Origin: Paulinella micropora
Lineage: Eukaryota > Cercozoa > Imbricatea > Euglyphida > Paulinellidae
Assembly (NCBI GenBank): GCA_019918135.1
Contig: WBZZ01002988.1
Location: 417,501-481,500 of the forward strand
Length of the DNA stretch: 64,000 nucleotides
Reading direction: 5' to 3'
Below are positions 19,381 through 30,248 of this stretch, piece by piece; position 1 is the first letter of the stretch; each line of letters starts with the position of its first letter. The position numbers were made by a program, and so were the translations under genes. Below the pieces are notes generated by a model. The model was not told the DNA's origin. It was given only the letters and a program-made list of their open reading frames with translations, and did not search any database.

Positions 19381-22300
19381 GTTTTCCGGAGCAGGACCCT
19401 TTTTGGCCTGAATTGCATGCTCGATTTCACCCAACGAGAGCGGCCGACGAGCCAGATCGAGCGCCTGCTCTCGAGAGAGCGGGGGGGGGAGGCACTTGAA
19501 GATATTGACGAATTGCTTGACCCGGTCCCCAGGAATATGAGACTCTTGGAACGGCCCTACAAGGAGAAGCCGTCCGTTGGAGTCTCGGGGCGGGGCCGAG
19601 CGCAGCCTCTCCCACTCCCGAATCCTCTGTAGCCGGGTCACTCTTCTTAGGACCGCCCACTTGGCGAGGCGGTCTGCACACTCATTTAGACGGAAGGTCC
19701 ACTCAAAACTGCGTTCTTGGTGGGACTTGACCCAGTGGAAAGAGATCGGAGCAGTCTGCACGTGAAAGCGAAAGATGGCATCCCATAGGGGGGGCTTCGA
19801 CCGCGTCTTGAACAGTTCGTGGGCCTCCCCTTCCAGATTCGCGTCCGATAGGGCCCGGTAGTCGGTGTAGACATGGACTCGCCGGGGCCTCCAGGCCATC
19901 TCCCGGATGAATTGGAGGCCCCCTGCCATAACTGCCAACACTTCCTGTTCACCACTAGAGGCTGGATTGTCCGCGTTGCCGTAGATGGCGATAATATCGC
20001 GATTGTAGAATAGGAAAGCCCCGAAGCCCGCAGCGTTGCCATGTTCGGGAAAGCAGGATCCATCGGTAACGAGGATAGCGTCCCATGGTGACAGGGAGCC
20101 TGGAGACAGCTCGTCAGGTCGATCGAGGCGCGGCGCAAGGCGAGCAACAGGGAACCGTTGTTGGAATTCGTCAGGGAGCGAGCTGAGGCGCAGAGCAAAC
20201 GCGTTGGATTGGAGTCGGATGATCAGGCCCCGGGTGTCCTCTCCGTTAGGAAGGTGGATACCCAGGTACTCCCCTGCTTCAGCTTCCAGGAACTCCATAA
20301 GCTTGGGAACCAAGTCAACGGGAGGGGCTGTATACACATCCTGAAGGGGAAGGTTGGCAGTATCCCATCTCTTAAGCTCATCTGAATTACGGTTCGGTCT
20401 CCGTTCGTTGTCATCCTCCGGCGGGAACTGCACTGTGTACTGGCGAAGGGACGGTGCCTTGTGGGCATTCATGAGGGACCTCATCCCTTCCACCCCCGCC
20501 TGAAGGGCTACCTCGGCAGATGACTGGATGACAGATTCCGTCTCACTGGGGAGAAGGGAAAGGGGGGCAGGATCCACATTACCTCGGAACACCAGATTGG
20601 TGAAATGCCCCTTGTCGATAACCTCCCCCGGTCTGAGGATCGGCGCACGGAGCCTGTCGCTTCCGAGAAGGAGCTCTCTCTGGTTATATTTGGAGTCCTC
20701 TGGGGGGGTCCATAGTGTAGCTCCAGGCCCCATTACTTGGTGAAGTCGGCGCTCCTCGTCTGCCAGGTCGGAGACACGTGTGCGGTAGAGGTCTGCATAG
20801 TGCTCCCGGAGAGCTTCGGGCGGGGGGGACTCCATGGCTGAGTCCGCTTGGACACGGAGGAGGAATTTGTGCTGATTACGGTCAAAGGCTTGGTTGTGGC
20901 GAAACCTATCCGGTCTCTTAGACTCCCTCTTGACGCGCTTGATGTCCTCGAGTCGAGAATTAATCTTGCGTCTGGCCTTGGCAAGGACCTTCAGAGCGTC
21001 GGGCAGGAGACGTGATAACTCCAGCGGGTCATCCGACGACGTCTCATCCAGGATGTGCCCCACCAGATCCCCTTCCATTCGAAGCGTACGGCAAATGCTC
21101 ATCCAGAGCCTGGATAAATGGGATCCGGGGTCCCTCGGAACCTGTCTCTGGAGGCCCCTCGTGATGGATTGCAGGGCAGTTAGCATGCGGGGTACCTTCG
21201 TTATCTTCCGCCTGGACTTAGGGGGTCTGGGCTGCCGCCTGCTCAATGGTGGAGGAGGCGGCTGAGCGTCCTGAATGACACTTGGCAGAGCAAGGCTAGG
21301 GACAGCCGGGGGAGCAGCGTCGTTCTCTATAGGTGCGGCAGCAACTGCGGCTTGGATGGCCTGCTTCAACGAAGCCTGGGGGGGCTGGGCCGTCCGCATG
21401 CTCTCTTCCATACACTGCTGGAAACTATCCCGCTGAGCTTGCGTCCACCTCTTGGGCTCCACTAGAGGCAGCGGGGGAGACCCGGAGACCACCGGGGCGA
21501 CAATTCCATCAGGCCGGGCTTCCCTTCCCTCCGGACTCCGGGAAGAGGGGAGGGGGGGGGCTGGGCTGTCGGCTAGAGAAGGGGGGGGGAGAGCAGACTC
21601 GATGATTTCTTCTACAGAGGAGGGGAGGGGCGGTGGACCCGGGAAACGATCGAAGCTGCCAGGCGGGGAGGAGGGGGGAGAGTCAACCGGGGCGTCGAGC
21701 GAGAGGAATTGACGCTCTAGCCGATCCCGGGCGATGTCTACTCGGGCCTGAATCCAGCGCTGCAGGGGGGGGGGCCTCCAGGCGGTGAGACGCGATAGAT
21801 TGAACAAGCCGCTCTTCCCTACTGAGGTGCGACAATGCAGTGATGGCGTCCTCCTCGTCCTCACTATCTCCCTCTGGCAACCCTTGCTCCTCCGGAGGAT
21901 CCATCTGAGGGTCACTTTCCTGAGGACTCCAAAGGATGAGGCCGACAACGATCCAGGCCGAGGCCTTTGCGAGGATCCAGTCGGGTCGAAAAAACTCCTC
22001 AGGGCCAAAAGGCGCTTCCGGGATGGAAAGCTCCAGGAGACCATCCCTGGCCCCGACATCAATAAAGAGCATTGTGAGCTGCAGGATCGTTCTGAGGCGT
22101 TTGTAGCGAACAGCGGGCAGGGAGATGCCGAGAGGGCCGATGAACCGAGGCGCGTGGTCCCACGCCGGAGTCTCAGACCTGAAGTTGGCTGTGTGGTGGA
22201 GCAGGATGCGTCCCTTGATATCCTGTGCCCGAACAATGAGGACCCGCGGGCGGCGTCGCTGGACATAGCGAAGAACCCGTGGGGAGGAGAGTGCATGCCA

Positions 22301-22958
22301 GGAGGTGAGGAGCATGAGACTCCCGTCCTGGACAATGGATTCCAACGCCTTGGTGGTCCTGTCTGCCAATGGATTCCTGGATCGAAGGTGAAGCTGAGCT
22401 CCGAAGGAGGGAGATAGGAGAAACATCTGGCTTAACCATTGGTTGAGAGCTCCTTGGGAGAGCCGTGGCGCAGTGGGGGGGACCACCTTTTGTGGTGGAA
22501 AAGCCAGAAGTGGTTCTCGTACGTGCGAGGTGAGCGACAGGACATTGGTGCCATGGAAGCGCTCCAGATTGTATCTGAGCGTCGCAAAGGCAAGAGAGGC
22601 CTGCGCGCCTCCCCGAAGCCCGTCCCGAGACTGCTTGAAATCGCTAAACCACTTGGCGGACGGCTGGGGAAGGTGCTCCCGCATGCCTTGTTTGTAGACC
22701 CTGTAGACAGTAGAGAACCCCAGGGGGGCGGAGGAGGGCACTGGGCTACGGGGGAGGAGGTGCCGTTCAATGGACATGCCTTGCCCCAGCAGGGAGAACG
22801 CCCGAGAGTTGAAGGAGGCTGCATTGGTGGAATGCTCATCCTTCTTATCCGCTGCCATCTTCCGCAGGTTCCTAATAATCTTGCGTAGGCGCTGACGGAA
22901 ATGTCGATTAGTCTTTGAGGCTGAGCTCAGTCCCAAGGCTGGGCGCTGGGCTGCGGGA
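19379..22958 (-). CDS. Inverted LINE segment: pre-RT region, RNase H, start of RT domain
   Basis: Minus-strand coding in two frames (22,958-~21,775, then ~21,775-19,379), with the change at a G run near 21.77 kb. The first part is basic and helical (KTNRHFRQRLRKIIRNLRK). An acidic linker and a Pro-rich tract follow, then an R2-like pre-RT region (FDRNQHKFLLRVQADSAM, YADLYRTRV). About 20.08-19.64 kb is an RNase H domain: AILVTDGSCF (first Asp), SSGEQEVLAV (Glu), VHVYTDYRAL (Asp), FHWVKSHQ and NECADRLAKW (last Asp). The end, LSLGEIEHAIQAKKGPAP, is the classic start of a LINE RT domain and should be followed by a PGPDGIP-type motif. That motif lies on the other strand at 22,962, so this block is inverted relative to the rest of the element. 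Confidence 0.8.
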
Positions 22959-22961
22959 GAC

Positions 22962-25900
22962 GATGGTATACCCCCCGACATCTTCAAGCTCCTCTCGCAA
23001 GACGCGAAGATCCAATTAGGATCTTTCTTCTCCCATTGCTGGAAGGAGAAGAGATTACCAAAGGACTGGAAGCCGGGGATTCTCAGCCAGATTTGGAAGG
23101 GGACTGGGACAGGCGCAAATGTATCCGACTGGCGGGGCATCACGGTTTCGAACGCGATCCTCAACCTCTACGAAAAACTCGTCACTTTTCGGGTTGAGTC
23201 CTTCAAGCTCCACACAGGGTGCATCCGGAAGACTTCTAAAGCCAACACAACAACTGTGAGTGGGTGCGATGAATGGAACATGGTGCTGCGGTTGATGTTG
23301 GCCGATTTACGGGCAGCCCCCAAGATTACAGGTAAGAAAAAAGACGCTTATCATCTTCTCCACTGACATCCGCAAGGCGTTTGACCGCGCGGAGCTCACT
23401 TACATCTGCGAAGCGTACTCCCATGTGGTGGCTCAGGAGGGGGAGTTCCCCGAGCTGTTTGCTTTCCTCCGCCATCGGTTCAAAGACTCCCCGCTCAAGC
23501 TCAAGGTCCCGGACTCTACAGGGAAGTCTGCTGTTTTGCCGGACGAAATTCACCGCTCCCGAGGGATCCCTCAAGGTGGATCGCTCAGCCCGGGCACATA
23601 CGGGGTTCTCGACGAATACCTTACCCGCTTGTGCCCTGCCCAGCAATTTATGCCAGCAGGATACCGGTTCTACGATGGCACTAGCAGCGACCGCTCCCAG
23701 AACACCTCCGTCTACCCCCTGAGGCCCCCGTTGACTGCAGATCACAAATTTGCGGACGATAACTGGGCAGCCCTAGGAGGGGATGGTCCACCGGAGCTCT
23801 ACATTCCCGAGGCACAAAAGGGCTTCTCACTTCTTTATACGCAACTTAGGGCCGCACGCCAGATCTGTGCGGCGGAAAAATGCTCTGTCATCTGCCTGGT
23901 TAGTGAAGAGGGCAAAGGCGTCTACGCTGTCCCGATTTCTCTCACTGCACCCGGCCGGGACTCGACGTGCCCCCCCACCGTGATTAGAAACCGTTCGGCA
24001 ATTGAAGTCTTTCGGTCCCTGGGGCTCCACACCGACGGCAAAAATAACCCGCAGATCCAAAGAGACTACGCGATTTCAAGGTTCGTGGCTACTGCCCGGT
24101 TGATACACAGCCTCGACCTCTCGCTTGCAAGGAAAAGGAAAGCCCTGACGTGTCTCCTCACCAGCATCCTAGATTTTTCCTTCGGGTGGACCCCCTTCCC
24201 CCAGAAGTTGCTTCGGGACCTAGACACAGCTTTTCGGGACCATATCCGGGAGACTCTTCAGCTGTCTCCCCAGGAGATTCCAAACGCGGTGCTTTACGGC
24301 CCCATAGGAGGAGGGGGAGGATTCGGCCTTCACCAGTTCTCCACCCGGTACTACCTGCGAACTTTCACGGTGTTTATCAAATGCCTCCTTTCGACCGATC
24401 CATACGTTCAATACGCGGTGGATGCGCATCTACGCCTAGCGTGGGATTATTACTTCCCCAGGAACAAGGATCTCTGTCCCCAGCGTCTCCCCCTCCGTGG
24501 TCGCCGAGCTGCTCCCAAGAGCTCTTGCCCCCCACAGCCGCCAAGCACGCGCTTCTCGTTCAGATGGGCAGGGGACGGCGGACCGCGCCCGCCACTGATG
24601 CATCCACCGATTCATCCACCGGACATATGGCGAATGCACTCCGTTTTCCACGGGGTAGAGGTCCCCACCGACTGCATCATTCCAGCTTTCTACCCGCGGT
24701 ACGTCAACGCTGTGAACAGGGGCGCTCTCAGGGACGAAGCCCCCATACCAGAGGACATCAACAAGCAGTGCCCCAAGCTTCCGGACCCCCCAGACCAGCC
24801 TTTCCTTGGATGGCAAGGTCACCTGCATCTGCTCAAGGAGGATCGCCGCGACGGACTTATGGTACTTCATTGGATCCGCGCCTGCAGAGCACTGGGCATT
24901 GGCATTAACCCGCGCATCCCTCCAGGGCATGTAAGTGACTCGTCATGGCCCGACGGGCGACAGCAGCGATCCGATGCAGAACACAGCCTTGCCCGATTCA
25001 GGGAGGCATATGACGTTCCCCCGGCCCGCTTCGAATGGAACGCACTAGAGGTCCCAGTCGTTCTCTCCGTCACTAACTTTCTCACCAAGGAGACTGTCGC
25101 TCCAGGGTCAGTAGACCAAGCCATCGCCCAAGTCAAGAAGAATTGGACCTCCTACAACCTATGGAAGCTTCGCCAGAGATGCTCGGAAGACGCTAATAAA
25201 TTCAAAGTGGCGCCCCGCTTCGGCCTAACATGGGGGATCCGCTCGGAAATACGCAGACCCTTCCAAGCCATTACCAACCATTTCCTTCAACCCAACGGCG
25301 GCCTTTCAGTGAGAGAGGTAGCCATAGTACTCAAATGCCAGCTAGATGTCTGGCCCACTCCGGCGAGGGTCAGCACTGTGATTACCAAGGGGGCCACCTC
25401 GACCTCCTGCCCGTATGGCTGCAGGGTCACTGGGAGCATCAGCCACTACTTGCTCTCAAAGTCCTCCTTCCACTCGGAGGCCCTCAAGTCTCTACTGGAT
25501 CAGCGGCACTCCAAATGCAGACAGTGGATCCGCAGCTGCTTGGAGCGGTCAGACAACGACGATGGCATAGCACCGGACTGCAAAGTCTTCATCATCGGGG
25601 AGGAGGGAGCCTTCCCTCGACCGAAGCAAGATAGTGCCCCCCCTCGTGCGGACGCAGGTCTCCCCGCCCCGGAGGGAGCCCCCCTTCTTGCCCCACCTCT
25701 CTCGCCGGCTTTCATTCACCCCGCCGCGCAGGTGATGGTGGACATGGCGGGACCGGGTTTTTCGCACAAGATAGACCTGCTGGTCACCGCCTCTCGAAGA
25801 TCAAACCACGTTACCCTGATAGACTACACGACCCGGGAGGATCAATGGCTGGTCCGCGAAGATGACTCCTGTCTCCCCGCGAGACAGTCGCCAGACGATC

Positions 25901-26334
25901 GGCGGGATACCTGGGACCGAGATGGACGTCGGGTGAACCCCCCTTACCGACCGAAGGACCCAAATGCGTTTCGGGGAGAAGACCCGCCCAGCACCTGGCC
26001 AGCTATCCCCTGGAAGTCCCATCAGGCGTGGGGATATAACCCGCGGGCGATCTATGATCACCGATACCTCCCGCTGGAAGAAGCGATAAGCAGGCACACC
26101 ATTAGGAGACGTCCAATGTCTACCAATCTTATTATGATCGCAATGGGGGCGAGAGGATACATCTCCCAAGCCTCATTTGACGAACTGTGCTTCCATTTCT
26201 CCAAGAGCATCGCGCAGCAGATCTACCAAGGCCTAACCAGGATTTGCCATGAGCATATCATCCAGACTTGGAATTTCCTTCACCATTTCCCTGCGGGACC
26301 TCCTCCAAACCCTCCTTTCCTCCCCCCTCAGTAG
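22962..26334 (+). CDS. LINE reverse transcriptase, CCHC-like finger and restriction-like endonuclease
   Basis: Plus-strand coding begins with DGIPPDIFKLL, then KRLPKDWKPGILSQIWKGTG and DWRGITVSNAILNLYEKLV (RT motifs 0-2). One frame change lies at the A run near 23,335-23,341. It continues with IIFSTDIRKAFDRAEL (motif A, Asp), SRGIPQGGSLSP (motif B), HKFADDNWA (motif C, FADD) and FRSLGLHTDGKNN. After a thumb-like region comes a finger CPYGCRVTGSISHYLLSK (about 25.41 kb). A restriction-like endonuclease motif HKIDLLV followed by VTLIDYTTRED (about 25.76-25.85 kb) matches the (K/R)PD...D pattern of R2-type nucleases, with Ile where Pro is usual. The first ATG in the later frame, at 23,425, is not the true start, because motif A lies upstream of it. 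Confidence 0.9.
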
Positions 26335-27396
26335 GTGAGCGTGCTCCTTCGCCCTACCTGGTCCCCTTTGTTGCTTTGTCCAGAGGCGGGAGGCGAGCGG
26401 AGAGGCGGAGAAGGAAGTCCACCAGAGGCCCAAGGTATCCCACCGAAGCTGAGTCCAAGGGGGGACGAACATCCATCGCACCGATCCCGTAGATGTGGGA
26501 GGAGAGGGTCTCCTGTGGCTCGCTTAGCCCACCAGCAAGTCAGACGACCCACTGGCACACTAGCTTGCCTATGGAGTCTCCTTTTCCTCCCACCCTTGAC
26601 TCCCCATCGAATCCCACCTCTCCTCGGGGCCACGGAACCGAAGGGGCCTAGCCCTGGCTAGAGTTTTGAATTCCTCTCCCCCCCCCCCCCCATCCAGCCT
26701 TCCGCCTCTTTTTTCTCCCGACCTAGCCTCCGCCCGCTTTGAGTCTCTGGGAGGGTAATCCGTCCTGTCTGTGTCCCCCCCTTCTCAGGGAGCTGCATAG
26801 TCATGGGGATGGAGGACTCGTCTAGGGTTGACTGTGCTTCTTCTTCTGTCTTCTCTCTCTTGTCGGGATTCGGTTTTTTCAAATTTCCAGCGTCTCTGCT
26901 GGTTTCCTGGTCTGTGGGGGGGATGTTTCCTGGGTGGGACGGACGGACCAGGCTTCAGCGCGGCCTCTTGCCTTGGACCGCGCTCCCTTGTGGGATCACT
27001 TTCACTCTGTTCCCTCTCTTTCTCCTCTACGACCGGCCCCCCTTTCTTTCTCTCTTCCTTGTTGCGCTCTCTCTCTCTCTGGCGTTCCTGCGATTCAGCT
27101 GGTGCCCTGTGGGCCTGCTCGAGTCAGGATCGGTGTGTCTACGACTGGTCGCCCATGGATTGGCGCTGGATGGGAGTCCCGCTTCGACCTGGACGAATGG
27201 GCCCAGATGCGCCGGGACGTGTTGGCTGCTTCGCTTCCGGGAAGATTCTTCCCGGTCTGAATTGGCCTGTGCCAGCCGGTTACTAGGTTTGTGTGTTGGT
27301 CGGGAGGTTCCTGTAGGCTATCGGCTGTCCCTTCTCTCTGTCGTCCTTTCTCTCTCGTTCTTTCTCTCTCGCTCTCTTTCTCTCTATCTCTTTCGT

Positions 27397-27427
<31 letters not shown>

Positions 27428-27676
27428 TTCTATCTCTCTCTCTCCTTCTCTATCTCTACCCTTTCTACGACGTGCATCTGTGTCTCCGGACCGTTTGCGC
27501 ACAGATCCTAGCGGGCTGCCATTCGCTCAAGGCCAAATGCTCCCCCAGCCATCAAACCCGCTTAGTCGGTGTCCCTGATGTTGGTGGTCGTAGTGCAGGC
27601 GCCCCGCAACCGCTACGGGTTTGGGTGGGAATACTGTCTTTCTCATTGTACAATAATTTTAGCAAAATCAATAAAA
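26335..27676 (+). other. LINE 3' untranslated region
   Basis: No protein family is recognisable after the RT/endonuclease stop. The sequence is GC- and pyrimidine-rich, contains CT microsatellites (27.05-27.09 and 27.34-27.47 kb), and ends in an AT-rich tail (CAATAATTTTAGCAAAATC then AATAAAA) directly against fibre sequence. An A-rich 3' end at the junction fits target-primed reverse transcription and fixes the orientation as plus. Confidence 0.7.
27335..27470. repeat. Degenerate (CT)n microsatellite in the LINE 3' UTR
   Basis: Long CT-rich tract with TTTC interruptions. It produces spurious Leu/Ser-rich open frames. Confidence 0.85.
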
Positions 27677-29144
27677 ATAGCAGTGGTGTTGAAATTACTG
27701 GAAATTCAATCAATTCAACAACAAAGGGAACATTCATTGTTTTCAATTCTACCAGTAATATTGGGTCTATTGCTAGTTTGGATATGAACACGGCAACATA
27801 TTACAACTTTGAAATTTCAGCAAAAAAAATCAGTTTTATTATTGATGGAACGATTGTTTCGTGGTTTAATGCTACTGGCTTAGATTGTAATAGTAGTCGG
27901 ATTGTTAATCTAGGAGCACCACAAAATGCGAATGAAGCGGTAAATAGGCAATATCTTGATGACAATTGTGTGAAACTAACAGGAGACCAAACAATAACAG
28001 GAATTAAAACATTCAACGGGACAAGCACTGTGATAAAATATCTAACTTTAACACAAACGGCTGATTTTAATGATCAAGTTATCATTAATGGTGGAAATAT
28101 AACTTATAATGGGGCGAGGATATTAAACCAAAATGGAGGAGATATATTCTTTTCACAGACATCAGGTGATTATCAATATTTCTTATTTACTCTAAATACT
28201 GCTACAAGTGGAACCGCAGACCAAAGAGGTTATGTATTCACGAATGTAGCATTTGATGTAAAAGGGGCGGGACTTTATATTTCAAAACTTTTGGATAATA
28301 AAAGTGCTTCATCTGACATCGTCCGTTTCAACAATGCTGGTGGTATGCGGTTTTGTGGTGCCTTAGATATGAATTCAAACAACATAACAAGTGCTGGAAC
28401 AATAACAGGAACAACAATAACAGGAACAACATTAACAACGAGCGATAAAATAACACAGCACTAGGCAAACCGATAATCATAGGCAATATAACAAAAGGAA
28501 TAGGAACAACAGGAGGCTTAGAATTGTATGGGACATTTAATAACAATACAACTGGAGCACATTTGCAGGCTATTACAACGGAAGATATTTATCCTACTTT
28601 TCAACTAACTAATTTAAGTCATAATAACATAAATATGACCTTTGATGCGTATTTAGATGCTGGCGGATGGAAATCAAGTTATGCGAGTTCTAATTTTCTA
28701 ATTAGTAAACGGAATAATAAACTTAGATTTTTGTATGATCGTGGGAAAAGTGTTGGGATTGCTGTTCCCTGGTCTCTCGCCCTGGAACTTGACACATCAG
28801 GCTTATTAATAACAAAGGCGATTACAGCGAGTGGTCTAATAACGGCAAATGCGGGTATATCAACAACAACGGCAACCGCGAGTGGATTACTAACGGCAAA
28901 TGCGGGTATATCAACAACAACGTTGGCAACGAGCGATAAAATAACAACAGCACTAGGCAAACCGATAATCATAGGCAATTCAACAAAAGGAGTAGGAGTA
29001 ACTGGTGGCTTAGAATTATATGGAACAGACGGAAATGCGAATGGCCCACATATTCAAGCATTCGTTCATACATCAATTTATCCCACATTCCAATTATTGA
29101 ATTATAGTCAGGACAATATTGCTTTAAGTTTTGATAGTTATTGG
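27677..29144 (+). repeat. ~1.47 kb direct repeat flanking the LINE, right copy
   Basis: Second copy of the fibre sequence at 6,560-8,029, with about three differences over its length. Beyond its end the fibre gene continues without interruption. Confidence 0.95.
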
Positions 29145-29911
29145 GAGGGGGGTGGCTGGAAATCAAGCAACATAAACTCCAACTTTCAAATATACAAGAT
29201 AAGCAACAAACTCGCCTTTACTTACAAATCGGGAGTATCACTTGGAGGAGCCATAGCATTTAGCGAGGCGATGAAAATAAGCAATACGGGAGATTTAAGC
29301 ATCCGACAACATCCAGCGGATTTTTAACATTAAGAAAAAGACCAAGTCCATCAACTTACGACCCACAAATATATATGAAATCAGGAGGATATTCAAATTA
29401 TGGAGTAGTCTGCGCATCTCAGGGAATTCTACATGCTTGGACTACTTCAAACTCTTCAGGTGAGCCGTCTGGCAGTTATAATTATGTTCCACTTAATGGT
29501 GCTTGGACAAACTCATCGGACGGGAGGCTAAAATCAGATATTAAAACATTAGACTGCGGGGATTGTTGTGAGAAACTAATGGAAATAAACTGCTGTTCAT
29601 ATTATTTGAAATCAGACGAAAAGAAAGAACAAAAGAACCACGGATTTATTGCTGATGAAGTTAAAAAAATATTTCCTGAATTTGTATCTGAAAGTGGAAT
29701 GAAAGCAGATGATGAAAATGGAAATCCTGAAGGCATAACATATACAAGTTTTATACCAATATTAGTCAGTGCTTTTCAGCACATGGCGGAAAAGGTAGTT
29801 AATTTAGAAAAACAAAATAATAATCTCATGCTTATTATAAAAGATCTATCTAAGCAACTTTCTGAAATACGAGCAGTCGTGTTTCCTAATACGCTTTGCA
29901 ATGCCCCCTAG
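29145..29911 (+). pseudogene. Fibre-like protein, C-terminal part with S74-type chaperone (fossil)
   Basis: After the last shaft repeats the sequence turns into an intramolecular chaperone domain. SSDGRLKSDIKTLD is the signature start of the peptidase S74 family. NHGFIADEVKKIFPEFV and YTSFIPILVSAFQHMAEKV follow, with a closing coiled-coil helix. In phage tail fibres, and in fibres of some large DNA viruses, this domain helps trimers fold and then cleaves itself off at a conserved Ser just before the domain. Its presence in a Polinton fibre is notable. This part has about one break. Confidence 0.85.
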
Positions 29912-30248
29912 ATTACACCCACCACCTCCACTCATTGATATGACAGATGGCAAACTAACACCAGAATTAAAAAACCGTGTTTTGGACATTTCGTTGAAGA
30001 CTGATGAAAAAAAAGTAGAGCACGAATTGGAAGATAACTGGAATTATTGTCGTATAAAAAACAGACCAACCGACAGCAGACTCATTAAATACTTATTTCA
30101 AATGGGTATCATTATTGCCATTATAACCCTTTGTATCGTGAGGCTATCTGAAAAGAACTTACCTTGTGAGGTTGCTAATACTTATGTCGGAATTTTGAAT
30201 TTACTTATAGGAATTTGCCTTCCATCGCCTTCTTCAAGTAAGAAGTGA
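29901..30248 (+). CDS. Small membrane protein of the Polinton
   Basis: 115 codons, starting within the end of the fibre gene (11 bp overlap). The N-terminal half is polar and charged. LIKYLFQMGIIIAIITLCIV is a clear membrane helix, and VGILNLLIGICL a second hydrophobic segment near the C-terminus, followed by a Ser/Lys tail. It could be a virion membrane or assembly protein. No family is recognised. Confidence 0.55.
   Translation: MPPRLHPPPPLIDMTDGKLTPELKNRVLDISLKTDEKKVEHELEDNWNYCRIKNRPTDSRLIKYLFQMGIIIAIITLCIVRLSEKNLPCEVANTYVGILNLLIGICLPSPSSSKK

Larger units (their letters stand above)
8030..27676 (+). mobile_element. Giant RLE-type non-LTR retrotransposon with Ulp1 and USP domains
   Basis: A 19.6 kb GC-rich insertion in the AT-rich Polinton fibre gene. 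On the plus strand it carries a 5' leader with subrepeats, about 10 kb of long open frames holding Ulp1-like and USP-like protease domains, then RT, CCHC-like finger and restriction-like endonuclease, and a 1.3 kb 3' UTR ending in an A-rich tail (AAAATCAATAAAA). There are no LTRs. Reverse transcription would be target-primed at a nick made by the endonuclease. The coding frame changes about seven times, mostly near long C or G runs, and 19.38-22.96 kb is inverted. This copy is therefore probably inactive, unless the assembly is wrong there. RLE-type LINE clades such as R2, NeSL, Utopia and Dualen are relatives in domain content, and some carry Ulp1 or OTU proteases. The exact clade needs an RT tree. 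Confidence 0.85.

Noticed and set aside
21333-22888. Plus-strand open frames over the inverted LINE block
   Set aside because: The minus strand has the RNase H and pre-RT motifs; the plus frames are Gly/Arg-rich shadows.
22962-23164. Minus-strand open frame continuing past the inversion breakpoint
   Set aside because: From 22,962 on, the plus strand carries RT motifs 0-2; the minus frame is open only by chance there.
23425-23427. ATG at 23,425 as the start of the reverse transcriptase
   Set aside because: RT motif A (IIFSTDIRKAFD) and earlier motifs lie upstream of it, so it is internal.
8030-27676. An LTR retrotransposon, because of direct repeats at both ends
   Set aside because: The repeats are Polinton fibre coding sequence, not LTRs. 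There is no integrase, and the RT and endonuclease motifs are of the RLE LINE type.
5258-29911. A prophage or bacterial contamination, because of the phage-like fibre
   Set aside because: The fibre lies between terminal inverted repeats together with Polinton integrase, capsid and polymerase genes, and the neighbours are eukaryotic elements and an intron-containing gene.
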